In this document: positions 1-10,027 of the stretch, one piece after another
How positions within the stretch are numbered: position 1 is the first letter of the stretch
Layout of the letters: every line of letters starts with the position of its first letter
From: Paracoccus sp. MBLB3053
GTDB lineage: Bacteria > Pseudomonadota > Alphaproteobacteria > Rhodobacterales > Rhodobacteraceae
NCBI RefSeq assembly: GCF_031822435.1
Contig: NZ_JAVQLW010000001.1
Coordinates: 2,786,523-2,850,522, forward strand
DNA: 64,000 nucleotides
Reading direction: 5' to 3'
Translations under genes and position numbers: made by a program
Notes under the pieces: model-generated
What the model was told of the DNA's origin: nothing
Seen by the model: only the letters and a program-made list of their open reading frames with translations
Databases searched by the model: none

Positions 1-2
1 GG

Positions 3-92
3 ATCGCCTACCGGCAGGAACCGGCAAGCTCGGGCTGGCGGCGCTTCGTGACCGGGCTATATGCCTGGCTGCCCGTGGCAGGGCAGCTTTAG
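3..92 (+). CDS. C-terminal end of a phospholipase D / cardiolipin synthase-like protein (partial)
   Basis: Only the last 29 codons lie in the window, read in the third frame and closed by TAG at 90-92. The translated tail (ending LYAWLPVAGQL) has the aromatic, arginine-rich stretch and the LP-x-x-G/E-x-L ending typical of ClsC/YmdC-type phospholipase D family proteins. No catalytic HKD motif is visible because it would lie upstream of the window. The gene converges on the next one with a 19-nt gap. The family call rests on the tail alone and is tentative. Confidence 0.45.
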   Translation: MAYRQEPASSGWRRFVTGLYAWLPVAGQL

Positions 93-111
93 GCACCGCG
101 CCGCACCGGCT

Positions 112-897
112 TCAGGCGGCTTCGCGGATCGGGAATTCGTCCAGAGACTGGCGCTGCTCCTCGCTCAGATCCTCTTCGCGGATGACCGAGGTGTGGATCG
201 AAAAGACCACCGCTCCGGTTTCCGGCAGACGGAACAGGCATTGGCGCTCGACCCGGATAAAGGGCAGATCGCCATCGGGTGCCCTGCCCTGTTCCTCGGT
301 CCGGGGATTGTGCAGCGGCGCGTTCGAATGATGCGCCGTCCCGCGCATCATGCCGATCCCGGGCCGGATGCCGTCCAGAAGGCGCTGCACCCGCCTGCCG
401 ATATCCTCGGTATATTTCTCGACCGGCTTGTGGATGCGCATCATCGGGCGCATGAATTTCTGCTCGAGCGACCACCCCGCGGGAAAGCACAGGATCGCGC
501 CGCCCAGGATGTGCTCGCCCCCCTCGCCCGGAACCATCAGGCACAGATCCTCCGCGACCAGCCGTCCCAGCGTCAGCAGCGGCTGGTCGGGGTCCGGGCG
601 GACCAGCCCGCCATCGGGGCGGCGAATGAGCTCGCCCATTCCGTAGCCGTAGCCCGGCAGCAGACGCATGATCCAGTCGTAAAGTTCGCGCGCGGCCGGT
701 GCACAACCTGTGTACAGCCGGTGTACGGCCTGTGTACGCTCGGTGATCAGCTTTTCCCGCAATTCCAGTTGCTTGGCGAAGGCATCGTCGCGGATCAGCC
801 AATCCGCCTCGCTGACGGGAACCGTGCCCGGCAGGCGCCGCGTGCGCGGGTCGGTCCAGGGCGCGAAGCCCAGATGTTTCTGTAAGATCTCGCTCAT
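112..897 (-). CDS. DUF3445 / haem-dependent oxidative N-demethylase family protein
   Basis: This 261-residue protein matches the DUF3445 family by its whole-length pattern: an N-terminal tryptophan-rich LGFAPW segment, a central GGAILCFPAGWSLEQK motif and a C-terminal ERQCLFRLPETGAVVFSIHT block. The founding member is a haem-dependent oxidative N-demethylase with a PAS-like fold, which acts on secondary amines together with ferredoxin-reductase-type subunits. Such partner subunits are not next to this gene, so the substrate here is unknown. It is transcribed divergently from purB across 76 bp and ends close to the upstream phospholipase-like gene. The family call is firm, the reaction inferred. 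Confidence 0.8.
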   Translation of the reverse strand: MSEILQKHLGFAPWTDPRTRRLPGTVPVSEADWLIRDDAFAKQLELREKLITERTQAVHRLYTGCAPAARELYDWIMRLLPGYGYGMGELIRRPDGGLVRPDPDQPLLTLGRLVAEDLCLMVPGEGGEHILGGAILCFPAGWSLEQKFMRPMMRIHKPVEKYTEDIGRRVQRLLDGIRPGIGMMRGTAHHSNAPLHNPRTEEQGRAPDGDLPFIRVERQCLFRLPETGAVVFSIHTSVIREEDLSEEQRQSLDEFPIREAA

Positions 898-973
898 CCC
901 CGCATCATGCTTACGGCAAGGTTGCGGGCAAGGGGTCTTGCGGCTATCAGGCCAGCAAATACAGGAGAATCCG

Positions 974-2290
<1,317 letters not shown>

Positions 2291-2316
2291 CGGGCTGTTC
2301 TTCATTTGATGCAAGG

Positions 2317-2346
2317 CTGCCCCCGAGGATTCGGAATCGGGGGCAG
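2317..2346 (+). promoter_or_regulatory. 10-bp perfect hairpin covering the ribosome site of the FliG-like gene
   Basis: CTGCCCCCGA (2317-2326) and TCGGGGGCAG (2337-2346) form a perfect 10-bp stem with a 10-nt loop. The 3' arm holds the only purine-rich sequence (GGGGG) at a suitable distance from ATG 2351, so the stem would hide the ribosome site. There is no T-run, so it is not a normal terminator of purB. Regulation by RNA folding is an inference. Confidence 0.5.
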
Positions 2347-2350
2347 TCAC

Positions 2351-3385
2351 ATGGAAATCGCGGCGATCCGGCAACCGGGGCTGACTGCCCGTCAGAAAGC
2401 CGCCATCATTGTCCGGCTGATCCTGGCCGAGGGCGAGGATCTGGATCTTTCGCGACTCTCTCCCGAAATGCAGGCCGATCTCGCGCAGGAAATGGCGCAA
2501 ATGGGGCTGATCGACCGGGAAACCCGCAATGCGGTCATCGTCGAATTCTGCGAAAAACTGGAAAAGGTGGGTCTCAGCTTTCCGGGAAATATCGACGGAA
2601 CGCTTGATCTACTTGACGGATACCTCTCAGCCGACACGTCGGATCGGCTGCGCCGCATGGCGGCCCTGCATGGCAGCGGCGATCCGTGGTTCCGCATCAG
2701 CGGCCTCGCCAGCGACCTCCTGGCCGAGCTTGCGCGCACCGAGTCGATCGAGATCGCGGCGGTCATGTTTTCGAAACTGCCCGTTCCACGCGCCGCAGAG
2801 GTCTTCAGCCAGATCGACCCCGAACGCGCCAGGCAGATCGCCTATGCCATGTCCTTGACCGGCACAGTCGAAGCGCCTGCGCTGAACCGGATCGGCCACG
2901 CGCTGATCCAAGCGGCGGATGCCATCCCGCGTACGGCGATCGAGGCGAACGCGGTCGAAAAGGTGGGCGCGATCCTCAACTACTCGCCGGCTCTTACCCG
3001 CGACACCGTGCTGGCCGGTCTGGAAAATGACGATGCCGATTTCGCTGAGGAGGTCCGCAAGACGTTGTTCACCTGGGCCAGCATTCCCAGCCGCATCGAC
3101 GTGCGCGATATCGCGCGCATCCTGCGAGAGGTGGACGGGACAACCCTCGTGAAGGCGCTTGCCGGATCGAAGGGCAAGGATGTCGCGACCGTAGACTTCC
3201 TGCTTGGAGGAGTTTCTTCGCGACTGGCCGAGTCGATCCGGGATGAGATGCAGGCCGTCGGCAAGATCCCCGCGAAGGCCGCCGAGGAAGCGATGGGCGA
3301 GGTCGTGGCGGCGATCCGCCGCATGGAGACCGAGGGTGACCTGTTCCTGATCGCGCTCGACCCGGACGACCCCCCAGCGCCGTGA
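2351..3385 (+). CDS. Orphan FliG-like flagellar motor switch domain protein
   Basis: The protein (344 residues) has the length and three-part layout of FliG. An N-terminal helical segment starts LTARQKAAIIVRLI, the middle domain lies around residues 120-220, and the C-terminal torque-helix domain reads DVRDIARILREVDGTTLVKALAG. FliG sits in the switch complex under the flagellar basal body and interacts with the stator. The middle-domain EHPQ motif is replaced by TESI, so contact with FliM/FliN may be altered. No other flagellar gene is nearby. ATG 2351 was chosen because earlier in-frame ATGs would lie inside the hairpin region and add a non-conserved tail. Confidence 0.75.
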   Translation: MEIAAIRQPGLTARQKAAIIVRLILAEGEDLDLSRLSPEMQADLAQEMAQMGLIDRETRNAVIVEFCEKLEKVGLSFPGNIDGTLDLLDGYLSADTSDRLRRMAALHGSGDPWFRISGLASDLLAELARTESIEIAAVMFSKLPVPRAAEVFSQIDPERARQIAYAMSLTGTVEAPALNRIGHALIQAADAIPRTAIEANAVEKVGAILNYSPALTRDTVLAGLENDDADFAEEVRKTLFTWASIPSRIDVRDIARILREVDGTTLVKALAGSKGKDVATVDFLLGGVSSRLAESIRDEMQAVGKIPAKAAEEAMGEVVAAIRRMETEGDLFLIALDPDDPPAP

Positions 3386-3460
3386 CATGCATAGCTTGCC
3401 GAGCGGCCCCACCTGGCCTAGCACTTCGGGTTGTATCAAAGGAAAGCTCGGGAAGCGAAG

Positions 3461-3604
3461 ATGACCAACTCCATCGCCATTGGGCTCGGATTGCTGATCC
3501 TGGCGCTTTTCGCGCTGGACGCGCTGGTCCTGCACCTGGACCTGCCGGTATTTCTGGGAAAGCAGTTTGCCGCGCTGATCGAATATCTGAGCTTTTGGCG
3601 CTAA
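3461..3604 (+). CDS. 47-residue single-span membrane protein upstream of gap
   Basis: A short frame with a GGAAGCGAAG ribosome-site region just before ATG 3461. The product has one hydrophobic helix (residues 4-20, AIGLGLLILALFALDAL) followed by a conserved-looking LHLDLPVFLGKQF segment and the ending FWR. Small proteins of this shape occur directly before gap in several Rhodobacteraceae, sometimes mislabelled as GAPDH. Its function is unknown; the 151-nt gap to gap leaves room for a separate promoter. Confidence 0.75.
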   Translation: MTNSIAIGLGLLILALFALDALVLHLDLPVFLGKQFAALIEYLSFWR

Positions 3605-3755
3605 CAGACGACGAAGCGGGCAGAAGCGCCCGTCTGTCAAGGCGCTAACATGAACTATTCACAAGAAACTGGCACTTAAAGCCGTTCAGCCATTTGCATT
3701 CCCCCAGGAATGCGGTCTATCTCGCAGCCGAACATCAACACCGCCGGAGGAACCC

Positions 3756-4757
3756 ATGGCTGTAAAGGTGGCAATCAACGGTTTTGGCCGTATCGGCCGG
3801 AACGTGCTGCGCGCGATCATTGAATCGGGTCGTACCGATATCGAGGTCGTCGCGATCAACGATCTCGGCCCGGTCGAGACCAACGCCCATCTGCTGCGCT
3901 ACGATTCGGTCCATGGCCGCTTCCCGGCCAAGGTGACGACCACCGAGGACACGATCGACGTTGGCCGTGGCCCGATCAAGGTCACCGCGATCCGCAACCC
4001 GGCCGAACTGCCCTGGGGTGACGTTGACGTCATCATGGAATGCACCGGCATCTTCACCTCGAAGGAAAAGGTCCAGCCGCACCTTTCGACCGGCGCGAAG
4101 CGCGTGCTGATCTCGGCCCCCGGTGACAATGCCGACAAGACCATCGTCTTCGGCGTCAACCACGAGACGCTGACCAAGGACGACATCGTCGTCTCGAACG
4201 CCAGCTGCACCACCAACTGCCTTTCCCCCGTGGCCAAGGTGCTGAACGACACGATCGGGATTGCCCGTGGTTTCATGACCACGATCCACAGCTATACCGG
4301 CGACCAGCCGACGCTCGACACGATGCACAAGGACCTGTATCGCGCCCGCGCCGCGGCCCTGTCGATGATCCCGACCTCGACCGGTGCTGCCAAGGCCGTG
4401 GGCCTCGTGCTGCCGGAACTCAAGGGCCGCCTCGACGGCGTCGCGATCCGCGTGCCGACCCCGAACGTCTCGGTCGTCGACCTGACTTTTGAGGCCGCCC
4501 GCGACACCTCGGTCGAGGAAATCAACAATGCGATCCGCGCAGCCGCGAATGGCCCGCTGAAAGGCATCCTTGGCTATACGGACGAACCGCTGGTTTCGAC
4601 CGACTTCAACCACGACCCGCACAGCTCGGTCTTCCACATGGACCAGACCAAGGTCATGGAAGGCAAGCTCTGCCGCATCCTGACCTGGTACGACAACGAA
4701 TGGGGCTTCTCGAACCGCATGTCGGATACCGCCGTCGCGATGGGCAAGCTGATCTGA
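3756..4757 (+). CDS. gap: Glyceraldehyde-3-phosphate dehydrogenase, type I
   Basis: GAPDH (333 residues) oxidises glyceraldehyde 3-phosphate to 1,3-bisphosphoglycerate with NAD. The N-terminal Rossmann motif [10 protein letters not shown] and the active-site SCTTNCLSP with catalytic Cys151 are present, as is the C-terminal [12 protein letters not shown] signature. The start has a GGAGG ribosome site eight bases upstream. A strong intrinsic terminator follows 25 nt after the stop, so it is transcribed alone or with the small membrane protein. Confidence 0.98.
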   Translation: MAVKVAINGFGRIGRNVLRAIIESGRTDIEVVAINDLGPVETNAHLLRYDSVHGRFPAKVTTTEDTIDVGRGPIKVTAIRNPAELPWGDVDVIMECTGIFTSKEKVQPHLSTGAKRVLISAPGDNADKTIVFGVNHETLTKDDIVVSNASCTTNCLSPVAKVLNDTIGIARGFMTTIHSYTGDQPTLDTMHKDLYRARAAALSMIPTSTGAAKAVGLVLPELKGRLDGVAIRVPTPNVSVVDLTFEAARDTSVEEINNAIRAAANGPLKGILGYTDEPLVSTDFNHDPHSSVFHMDQTKVMEGKLCRILTWYDNEWGFSNRMSDTAVAMGKLI

Positions 4758-4782
4758 TCCGGGACTGGACGAAGAAATGACG

Positions 4783-4808
4783 AACGCGCCCCAAGGGGCG
4801 CGTTTTGC
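4783..4808 (+). terminator. Intrinsic terminator of gap
   Basis: AACGCGCCCC and GGGGCGCGTT form a perfect 10-bp stem with an AA loop (4783-4804), followed by TTTT overlapping the stem end. It lies just downstream of the gap stop codon. Confidence 0.85.
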
Positions 4809-4839
4809 GTTTGCAAGACCGACAGCTCAGCGCCGGGTA

Positions 4840-5154
4840 CTATTTCTTGTTCGACAGGCGCCGAACATTCGCCTTTGTGCGCCGACGATAGGGGCGCAGC
4901 GCCGCCGCCACGACCCGATCGGCCCGATCTCCGCGGCCCGCGGCTTGAAGCGCTGCGAACATTGCCTCTGAGGCCGCATTGGCTTTCTCGACCACCATCC
5001 TGGTCGGTTCGGTGGCGTCCTGACGCACCAGGCCCATCATGCCGGCCGTGCGCATTGCGATCACCATCTGGGATTCCCATGCGATCCGGGCCATCTGCTG
5101 CCAAAGCAGCATCGGGTTGCCGATCGTGAACGGGTCTAACTTGCGAGACGCCAT
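4840..5154 (-). CDS. Small conserved Rhodobacteraceae protein ('antifreeze protein' in name only)
   Basis: This 104-residue protein has a helical methionine-rich N-terminal half (QMARIAWESQMVIAMRTAGMMG) and a basic C-terminal tail ending RRRTKANVRRLSNKK. Rhodobacteraceae genomes carry many relatives annotated as antifreeze protein without experimental support. The helix plus basic tail also resembles small phasin-like or nucleic-acid-binding proteins. It is convergent with gap. ATG 5154 gives the usual MASRKLDPF-type start. Function unknown. Confidence 0.65.
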   Translation of the reverse strand: MASRKLDPFTIGNPMLLWQQMARIAWESQMVIAMRTAGMMGLVRQDATEPTRMVVEKANAASEAMFAALQAAGRGDRADRVVAAALRPYRRRTKANVRRLSNKK

Positions 5155-5281
5155 CCGCCACTCCGTTAACATCTTTACAGGCGAAGGAACCTGCGCCTTC
5201 CGGCGAAGGAATCCAAGTCATTCTTTCGCGATCTGCCCGGGGCCTATTTTCATGCCCTGCCAGCCGGTATAGAGGATGCCC

Positions 5282-6325
5282 ATGATCACTTCCATGACGC
5301 TCCGCCGCCCCGACGACTGGCACCTGCACCTTCGCGATGGTGAGATGCTTGCTGCAGTTGCAGCATATTCCAGCCATTTCGGCCGGGCCATGATCATGCC
5401 CAATCTGGTGCCCCCCGTCGTCACCGGGGCACAGGCTGCTGCCTATCGCGACCGCATTCTCGCCGCTCTGCCCGAGAAAGTGACGTTGCGTCCATTGATG
5501 ACGCTCTACCTGACCGAAGACACTGATCCCTCCGATCTTGTGGCGGCGCATCGGGATGGAATCATCACCGCCGTCAAGCTCTATCCGGCAGGCGCGACGA
5601 CGAACTCGGCTTCGGGCGTGCAGGACTTCGACAAGGTGCGGCCCGTTCTCGAGGCCATGGCCGAGGCCGGCATCCCGCTTTGCACCCATGGCGAGGTGAC
5701 CGATCCGGCGGTCGACATCTTCGACCGCGAGGCCGTCTTCATCGACCGCGTGCTTGACCCGATCCGCCGCGCGACGCCGGGCCTGCGCGTGGTGATGGAA
5801 CATATCACCACCTCGGACGGCGTCGATTACGTCAGCAGCCAGAGCGATATGGGCGCGACCATCACCACCCATCACCTGGTGATCAACCGCAACCACATCC
5901 TGGTCGGCGGCATCCGCCCGCATTACTACTGCCTGCCGGTCGCCAAGCGCGAAAGCCATCGCCTCGCGCTGCGCCGCGCCGCGACCTCGGGGGACACGCG
6001 CTTCTTCCTCGGCACTGATTCGGCGCCGCATCCGGACCGCGCCAAGGAATCGGCCTGCGGCTGCGCCGGCTGCTTCACCGCCCCGAACACCATGTCGATC
6101 CTTGCCAAGGTCTTCGAAGAGGATGGCGCGCTCGACAGACTGGAAGGCTTCACCTCGCTCAACGGCCCGGCCTTCTACGGGCTGCCCGCGAACGAGGACA
6201 TGATCCGCCTCGTCAAGCGCGAGACCCCGGCCACCTATCCGACCCATATCCCCGCCGGGGACGAGACCGTCACCGTCTTCGATCCCGGCTTCCCGCTCTA
6301 CTGGCATGTCGAGGACCCCGCATGA
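5282..6325 (+). CDS. pyrC: Dihydroorotase, class II (E. coli PyrC type)
   Basis: PyrC (347 residues) closes carbamoyl aspartate to dihydroorotate in pyrimidine synthesis. It carries the metal-binding [13 protein letters not shown] motif at its N-terminus, the lysine-containing [13 protein letters not shown] segment that provides the carbamylated metal ligand, and the conserved FLGTDSAPH and CGCAGCF motifs. ATG 5282 is preferred over 5276 because the AGAGG ribosome site (5271-5275) is six bases from 5282 but abuts 5276. It overlaps pyrE by four bases (ATGA), indicating translational coupling. Confidence 0.96.
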   Translation: MITSMTLRRPDDWHLHLRDGEMLAAVAAYSSHFGRAMIMPNLVPPVVTGAQAAAYRDRILAALPEKVTLRPLMTLYLTEDTDPSDLVAAHRDGIITAVKLYPAGATTNSASGVQDFDKVRPVLEAMAEAGIPLCTHGEVTDPAVDIFDREAVFIDRVLDPIRRATPGLRVVMEHITTSDGVDYVSSQSDMGATITTHHLVINRNHILVGGIRPHYYCLPVAKRESHRLALRRAATSGDTRFFLGTDSAPHPDRAKESACGCAGCFTAPNTMSILAKVFEEDGALDRLEGFTSLNGPAFYGLPANEDMIRLVKRETPATYPTHIPAGDETVTVFDPGFPLYWHVEDPA

Positions 6326-6993
6326 CCCTGCCCTTCCCCCCGCGTGAGGAAATCGCGCGCCTGACCGCCCGCATGCTGCTGGAAATCAAGGCCGTGCATT
6401 TCAACGCGGCCGAGCCCTATACCTATGCGTCCGGCCTGAAGGGCCCGACCTATATCGACTGCCGCAAGCTGATCAGCTTCCCGCGCATCCGCTCGACTCT
6501 GATGGATTTCCTGTCGGCAACCGTGCTGCGCGATGCGGGCTTCGACGCCTTCGACAATATCGCCGGTGGCGAGACGGCGGGCATCCCCTTCGCGGCTCTG
6601 GTCGCGGAACGGCTTGAGCTGCCGATGACCTATGTGCGCAAGAAGCCCAAGGGTTACGGCCGCAACGCCCGCATCGAGGGCGCGATGACCGAGGGCCAGC
6701 GCGTCCTGCTGGTCGAGGACCTGACCACGGATGGTGGCTCGAAGCTGAGCTTCGTCGACGCGATCCGCGAGACCGGCGCTTCCTGCGCCCATACCGCGGT
6801 GATCTTCTATTACGGCATCTTCCCGGAAACGACGCAGCGCCTTGCCGATCACGGCGTGCAGCTGCACCATCTCTGCACCTGGTGGGACGTGCTGGCCGAG
6901 GCCAAGGCGCAGGGCTTCTATGACGAGGCCACGCTGAACGAGGTCGAGAGCTTCCTGACCGATCCGCGCGCCTGGCAGGCCGCCCACCCGTAA
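6322..6993 (+). CDS. pyrE: Orotate phosphoribosyltransferase
   Basis: PyrE (223 residues) joins orotate to PRPP to make OMP, the step after dihydroorotate dehydrogenase. The 13-residue PRPP-binding signature is visible as [13 protein letters not shown], preceded by [10 protein letters not shown], the flexible-loop region of the family. It is the second gene of a pyrC-pyrE operon with an ATGA overlap and is followed by a strong terminator. Confidence 0.96.
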   Translation: MTLPFPPREEIARLTARMLLEIKAVHFNAAEPYTYASGLKGPTYIDCRKLISFPRIRSTLMDFLSATVLRDAGFDAFDNIAGGETAGIPFAALVAERLELPMTYVRKKPKGYGRNARIEGAMTEGQRVLLVEDLTTDGGSKLSFVDAIRETGASCAHTAVIFYYGIFPETTQRLADHGVQLHHLCTWWDVLAEAKAQGFYDEATLNEVESFLTDPRAWQAAHP

Positions 6994-7019
6994 GCCGTTC
7001 TCGGCCCAGAAAATGCGAC

Positions 7020-7053
7020 GCCGCCCGTGCGCCTGCGCGGGCGGCAATCTTTT
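7020..7053 (+). terminator. Intrinsic terminator of pyrC-pyrE
   Basis: GCCGCCCG (7020-7027) pairs with CGGGCGGC (7038-7045), and three inner pairs lengthen the stem to about 11 bp. The short tract AATCTTTT follows. The T-run overlaps the first DnaA box of the dnaB upstream region. Confidence 0.75.
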
Positions 7054-7108
7054 CCACAGCTTATCCACAGCATATCCAGATAGACCGCTGGTAGCTTAAG
7101 GTGGATAA
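7050..7108 (+). promoter_or_regulatory. Cluster of DnaA boxes upstream of dnaB
   Basis: TTTTCCACA (7050-7058) and TTATCCACA (7061-7069) both match the DnaA-box consensus TTWTNCACA, lie on the same strand and are 11 bp apart, about one helical turn. A third, 8 of 9 match is on the other strand (GGTGGATAA, 7100-7108). All lie within 100 bp of the dnaB start. Direct control of dnaB by DnaA, or DnaA titration, is an inference from the sites. Confidence 0.6.
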
Positions 7109-7147
7109 GTACCCTCACTCGAGTCGAACATCCGGAGCCTTCAAGGG

Positions 7148-8647
7148 ATGAGCGAGCTGCGCGCCGTCGAAATCAGGAACCCAAGTGAAATCGCCGAGGC
7201 TGTCGCAAGCCAGGCCGTGCCCTTTTCGATCGAGGCTGAGCAACAGCTTCTGGGCGCGCTCCTGACCAATAACGAAGTCTACGACCACGTTTCGCGCATC
7301 ATCCAGCCAAAGCACTTCTACGACCCGGTTCACCGCCGCATCTACGAGATCTGCATCGAGCGCATTGCCAAGAATGCGCTGGCAAGCCCGGTGACGATCA
7401 AGGCGTTCATGGAAAACGACGCCGGGCTCAAGGAACTGGGTGGTCCGGCCTATCTGGCTCGCCTCGCTGGCGCTGCGATCTCGTCCCACGCGGCGCGCGA
7501 CTATGCGCAGATGATCCGCGAATTCGCTCTACGCCGCGACCTGATCTCGCTCGGGCAGGACATTTCCTCGCGCGCCTCGACCGTTTCGGTGTCGGACTCG
7601 GCCGAGGACCAGATCAAGGAAGCCGAGCAGACGCTTTACAAGCTGGGGGAACAGGGCGTCGCGGAACGTGGCTTTCAAAGCTTTCTCTCGGCCGTCAGCG
7701 GCGCGCTGACTGCGGCCAATGCCGCCTTCAGCCGCGGCGGCGGTCTGTCGGGGATTTCTTCCGGGCTGGTCGATCTCGATGGCAAGATGGGCGGCTTGAA
7801 CCGTTCGGACCTCATCATTCTGGCAGGCCGTCCCTCGATGGGGAAAACCTCGCTTGCCACCAACATCGCGTTCAATGTCGCCAAGGTGCATCGCATGGGC
7901 GAACAGCCCGACGGTACGCATGGCACGGTGGCGGGCGGCGTCGTGGGCTTCTTCAGCCTGGAAATGTCGGCCGAACAGCTTGCTGCACGCATCCTGTCCG
8001 AGGCCGCCGAAGTCCCGAGCGAGTCGATCCGCCGCGGCGACATGACCGAAGACGAGTTCCGCCGCTTTGTCAAAGCCGCGCATGACCTGCAGAACTGCCC
8101 GCTCTATATCGACGACACGCCCGCGCTGCCGATCAACCAGCTGGCCGCCCGCGCGCGCAAGCTAAAGCGCACGATGGGGCTCGACCTGCTGATCGTGGAC
8201 TATCTTCAGCTGCTGCGCGCCGCGACCGCCAAGGACAGCCGCGTCAACGAGGTCTCCGAGATCACGCAGGGCCTCAAGGCCATCGCCAAGGAATTGGACA
8301 TCCCGGTCATCGCCCTGTCGCAGCTGTCGCGTCAGGTCGAGAACCGCGAGGACAAGCGCCCGCAGCTTTCCGACCTGCGGGAATCGGGCTCGATCGAGCA
8401 GGACGCCGATATCGTGATGTTCGTCTTCCGCGAGGAATATTACCGCGAGCGCGAGAAGCCCGCCGATCACGAACTGGACAAGATGGCGGCCTGGCAGCAG
8501 ATCATGGAAGCCTGCCATGGCAAGGCCGAGGTCATCATCGGCAAGCAGCGTCACGGGCCGATCGGCACGGTCGAACTGTCCTTCGAAGGCCGCTTCACGC
8601 GATTTGGAAATCTCGAAAAACATCGTAGCTGGGATCGCTCCGAATAA
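7148..8647 (+). CDS. dnaB: Replicative DNA helicase
   Basis: DnaB (499 residues) is the hexameric helicase that unwinds DNA at the replication fork. The N-terminal primase-interaction domain begins near PFSIEAEQQLLGALL, a linker follows, and the RecA-like C-terminal domain has Walker A GRPSMGKTS at about residues 227-235, Walker B LLIVDYLQLL, and the DnaB-specific SQLSRQVENR and DLRESGSIEQDAD motifs. No intein is present. The ATG is preceded by an AAGGG ribosome site. Confidence 0.98.
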   Translation: MSELRAVEIRNPSEIAEAVASQAVPFSIEAEQQLLGALLTNNEVYDHVSRIIQPKHFYDPVHRRIYEICIERIAKNALASPVTIKAFMENDAGLKELGGPAYLARLAGAAISSHAARDYAQMIREFALRRDLISLGQDISSRASTVSVSDSAEDQIKEAEQTLYKLGEQGVAERGFQSFLSAVSGALTAANAAFSRGGGLSGISSGLVDLDGKMGGLNRSDLIILAGRPSMGKTSLATNIAFNVAKVHRMGEQPDGTHGTVAGGVVGFFSLEMSAEQLAARILSEAAEVPSESIRRGDMTEDEFRRFVKAAHDLQNCPLYIDDTPALPINQLAARARKLKRTMGLDLLIVDYLQLLRAATAKDSRVNEVSEITQGLKAIAKELDIPVIALSQLSRQVENREDKRPQLSDLRESGSIEQDADIVMFVFREEYYREREKPADHELDKMAAWQQIMEACHGKAEVIIGKQRHGPIGTVELSFEGRFTRFGNLEKHRSWDRSE

Positions 8648-8756
8648 AGGGGGAGCCCAGGCGCGATTGCATCATGATGCTGCCTCTGTTCGCGGCGAAA
8701 CACTTCCATACAATCGCCTGGTTGCCATTCCCGCAGACACGCGCGATTACTGCGGC

Positions 8757-9965
8757 ATGACCCCGAACCATGCCCCGGCCGACAAGCGGCCGAGCCTGCT
8801 GACACTGGTATCGATCACCGGTGTGGGCGCGCTCTCGATGAACATCTTTCTGCCTTCGCTGCCGGGAATGGCACGGGATTTCGGTGTTGATTACGCCGTC
8901 ATGCAGCTTTCGGTTTCGGCCTTCCTTGCCGTCAGCGCCGTGCTGCAACTGCTCTGCGGACCGATCAGCGATCTGTTCGGGCGCCGCCCGGTGATTCTGG
9001 GCGCCTTCGCGATCTTTCTCCTTGCCACCCTCGGCACGCTTCTTGCTCCGAGCGCGGGATGGTTCTTGCTGTTTCGGATGATTCAGGCGGTCGTCACGAC
9101 GGGATTCGTTCTAAGCCGCGCCGTGGTGCGCGACATGGTTCCCGCCGAACAAGCCGCCAGCATGATCGGCTATGTCACTATGGGCATGTCGCTTGTTCCG
9201 ATGATCGCACCGACGATTGGCGGCGTGCTTGACGAAAGCTTCGGCTGGAAAGCCAGCTTCGCAACAATGGGCATCCTTGGCTGCGCTGTCTTTGCGCTGT
9301 GCTGGTTCAACCTTACGGAAACCGCGCGAGACGGGGGCATCCCGTTGCGCCAGCAGGTTGCGACCTATCCCGTCCTGGCGCGCTCGCACCGGTTCTGGGG
9401 GTATTCGCTGGCGGCAACGCTCAGTGCGGGCGCGTTCTATGCCTATCTCGGTGGCGCGCCGTTTGTTGGCCAGGTTGTCCTGCACCTGAGCCCGGCCCAG
9501 GTTGGCTACTGGTTCGCGGCCCCTTCGATCGGCTATGCCCTGGGCAATTTCCTTTCCGCACGTTTTTCCCTGCGCATCGGCATGAACCGGATGATCCTTG
9601 CCGGGTCGATCATCTGCACGGTGTCCCTTTCGATTGCCCTGATGATCGACATGGCGGGGGGCCAGTCGCCGCTGGTCTTCTTTGGCTCCGTCGCCTTCAT
9701 GGGACTGGGCAACGGCATGCTGCTGCCCAATGCCAATGCCGGGATGATGAGCGTTCGACCCGAACTGGCAGGCACGGCAAGCGGTCTGGGCGGCAGCATG
9801 GCCGTCGCGGGCGGCGCGGGCCTTGCCGCTTTGGCCGGTGCCTTCCTGCATGACGATGCCGGCGCGGCGCCGCTTCTGACGATCATGGTCATCGTCTCGG
9901 CCGCTTCGATCCTTTCGACGCTTTGGGTCATTGCCCGCGAAAGGCAGGTCGTGGCAGGCGGCTAG
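8757..9965 (+). CDS. MFS multidrug exporter, Bcr/CflA type
   Basis: This 402-residue protein has the twelve hydrophobic segments of the major facilitator superfamily. The Bcr/CflA hallmarks are visible: SMNIFLPSLPGMARDF in the first helix and loop, the loop 2-3 motif GPISDLFGRRPVILGA, and motif C-like residues in helix 5 that mark proton-driven exporters. The substrate cannot be read from sequence. ATG 8757 follows a 109-nt non-coding stretch after dnaB. The 62-nt gap downstream carries the repeat before the regulator gene. Confidence 0.85.
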   Translation: MTPNHAPADKRPSLLTLVSITGVGALSMNIFLPSLPGMARDFGVDYAVMQLSVSAFLAVSAVLQLLCGPISDLFGRRPVILGAFAIFLLATLGTLLAPSAGWFLLFRMIQAVVTTGFVLSRAVVRDMVPAEQAASMIGYVTMGMSLVPMIAPTIGGVLDESFGWKASFATMGILGCAVFALCWFNLTETARDGGIPLRQQVATYPVLARSHRFWGYSLAATLSAGAFYAYLGGAPFVGQVVLHLSPAQVGYWFAAPSIGYALGNFLSARFSLRIGMNRMILAGSIICTVSLSIALMIDMAGGQSPLVFFGSVAFMGLGNGMLLPNANAGMMSVRPELAGTASGLGGSMAVAGGAGLAALAGAFLHDDAGAAPLLTIMVIVSAASILSTLWVIARERQVVAGG

Positions 9966-9980
9966 GCCCTTGCGTCCAAG

Positions 9981-10013
9981 CCTTTGCAAACCGTATGACT
10001 CGATTTGCAAAGG
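9981..10013 (+). promoter_or_regulatory. Perfect inverted repeat with two TTTGCAAA boxes, likely autoregulatory operator
   Basis: CCTTTGCAAA (9981-9990) and TTTGCAAAGG (10004-10013) are perfect 10-bp inverted copies separated by 13 bp. Each contains the palindrome TTTGCAAA. Pairs of TTTGCAAA are, from memory, the site described for PccR, the ScfR-family regulator of propionyl-CoA use in Rhodobacter, though with a shorter spacer. The gene just downstream encodes such a regulator, so autoregulation is the simplest reading. Confidence 0.65.
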
Positions 10014-10027
10014 GGGAGGAGCCAGGG

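Noticed and set aside
4574..6307. A 577-codon minus-strand frame
   Set aside because: Antisense to pyrC and the end of gap; no family resemblance.
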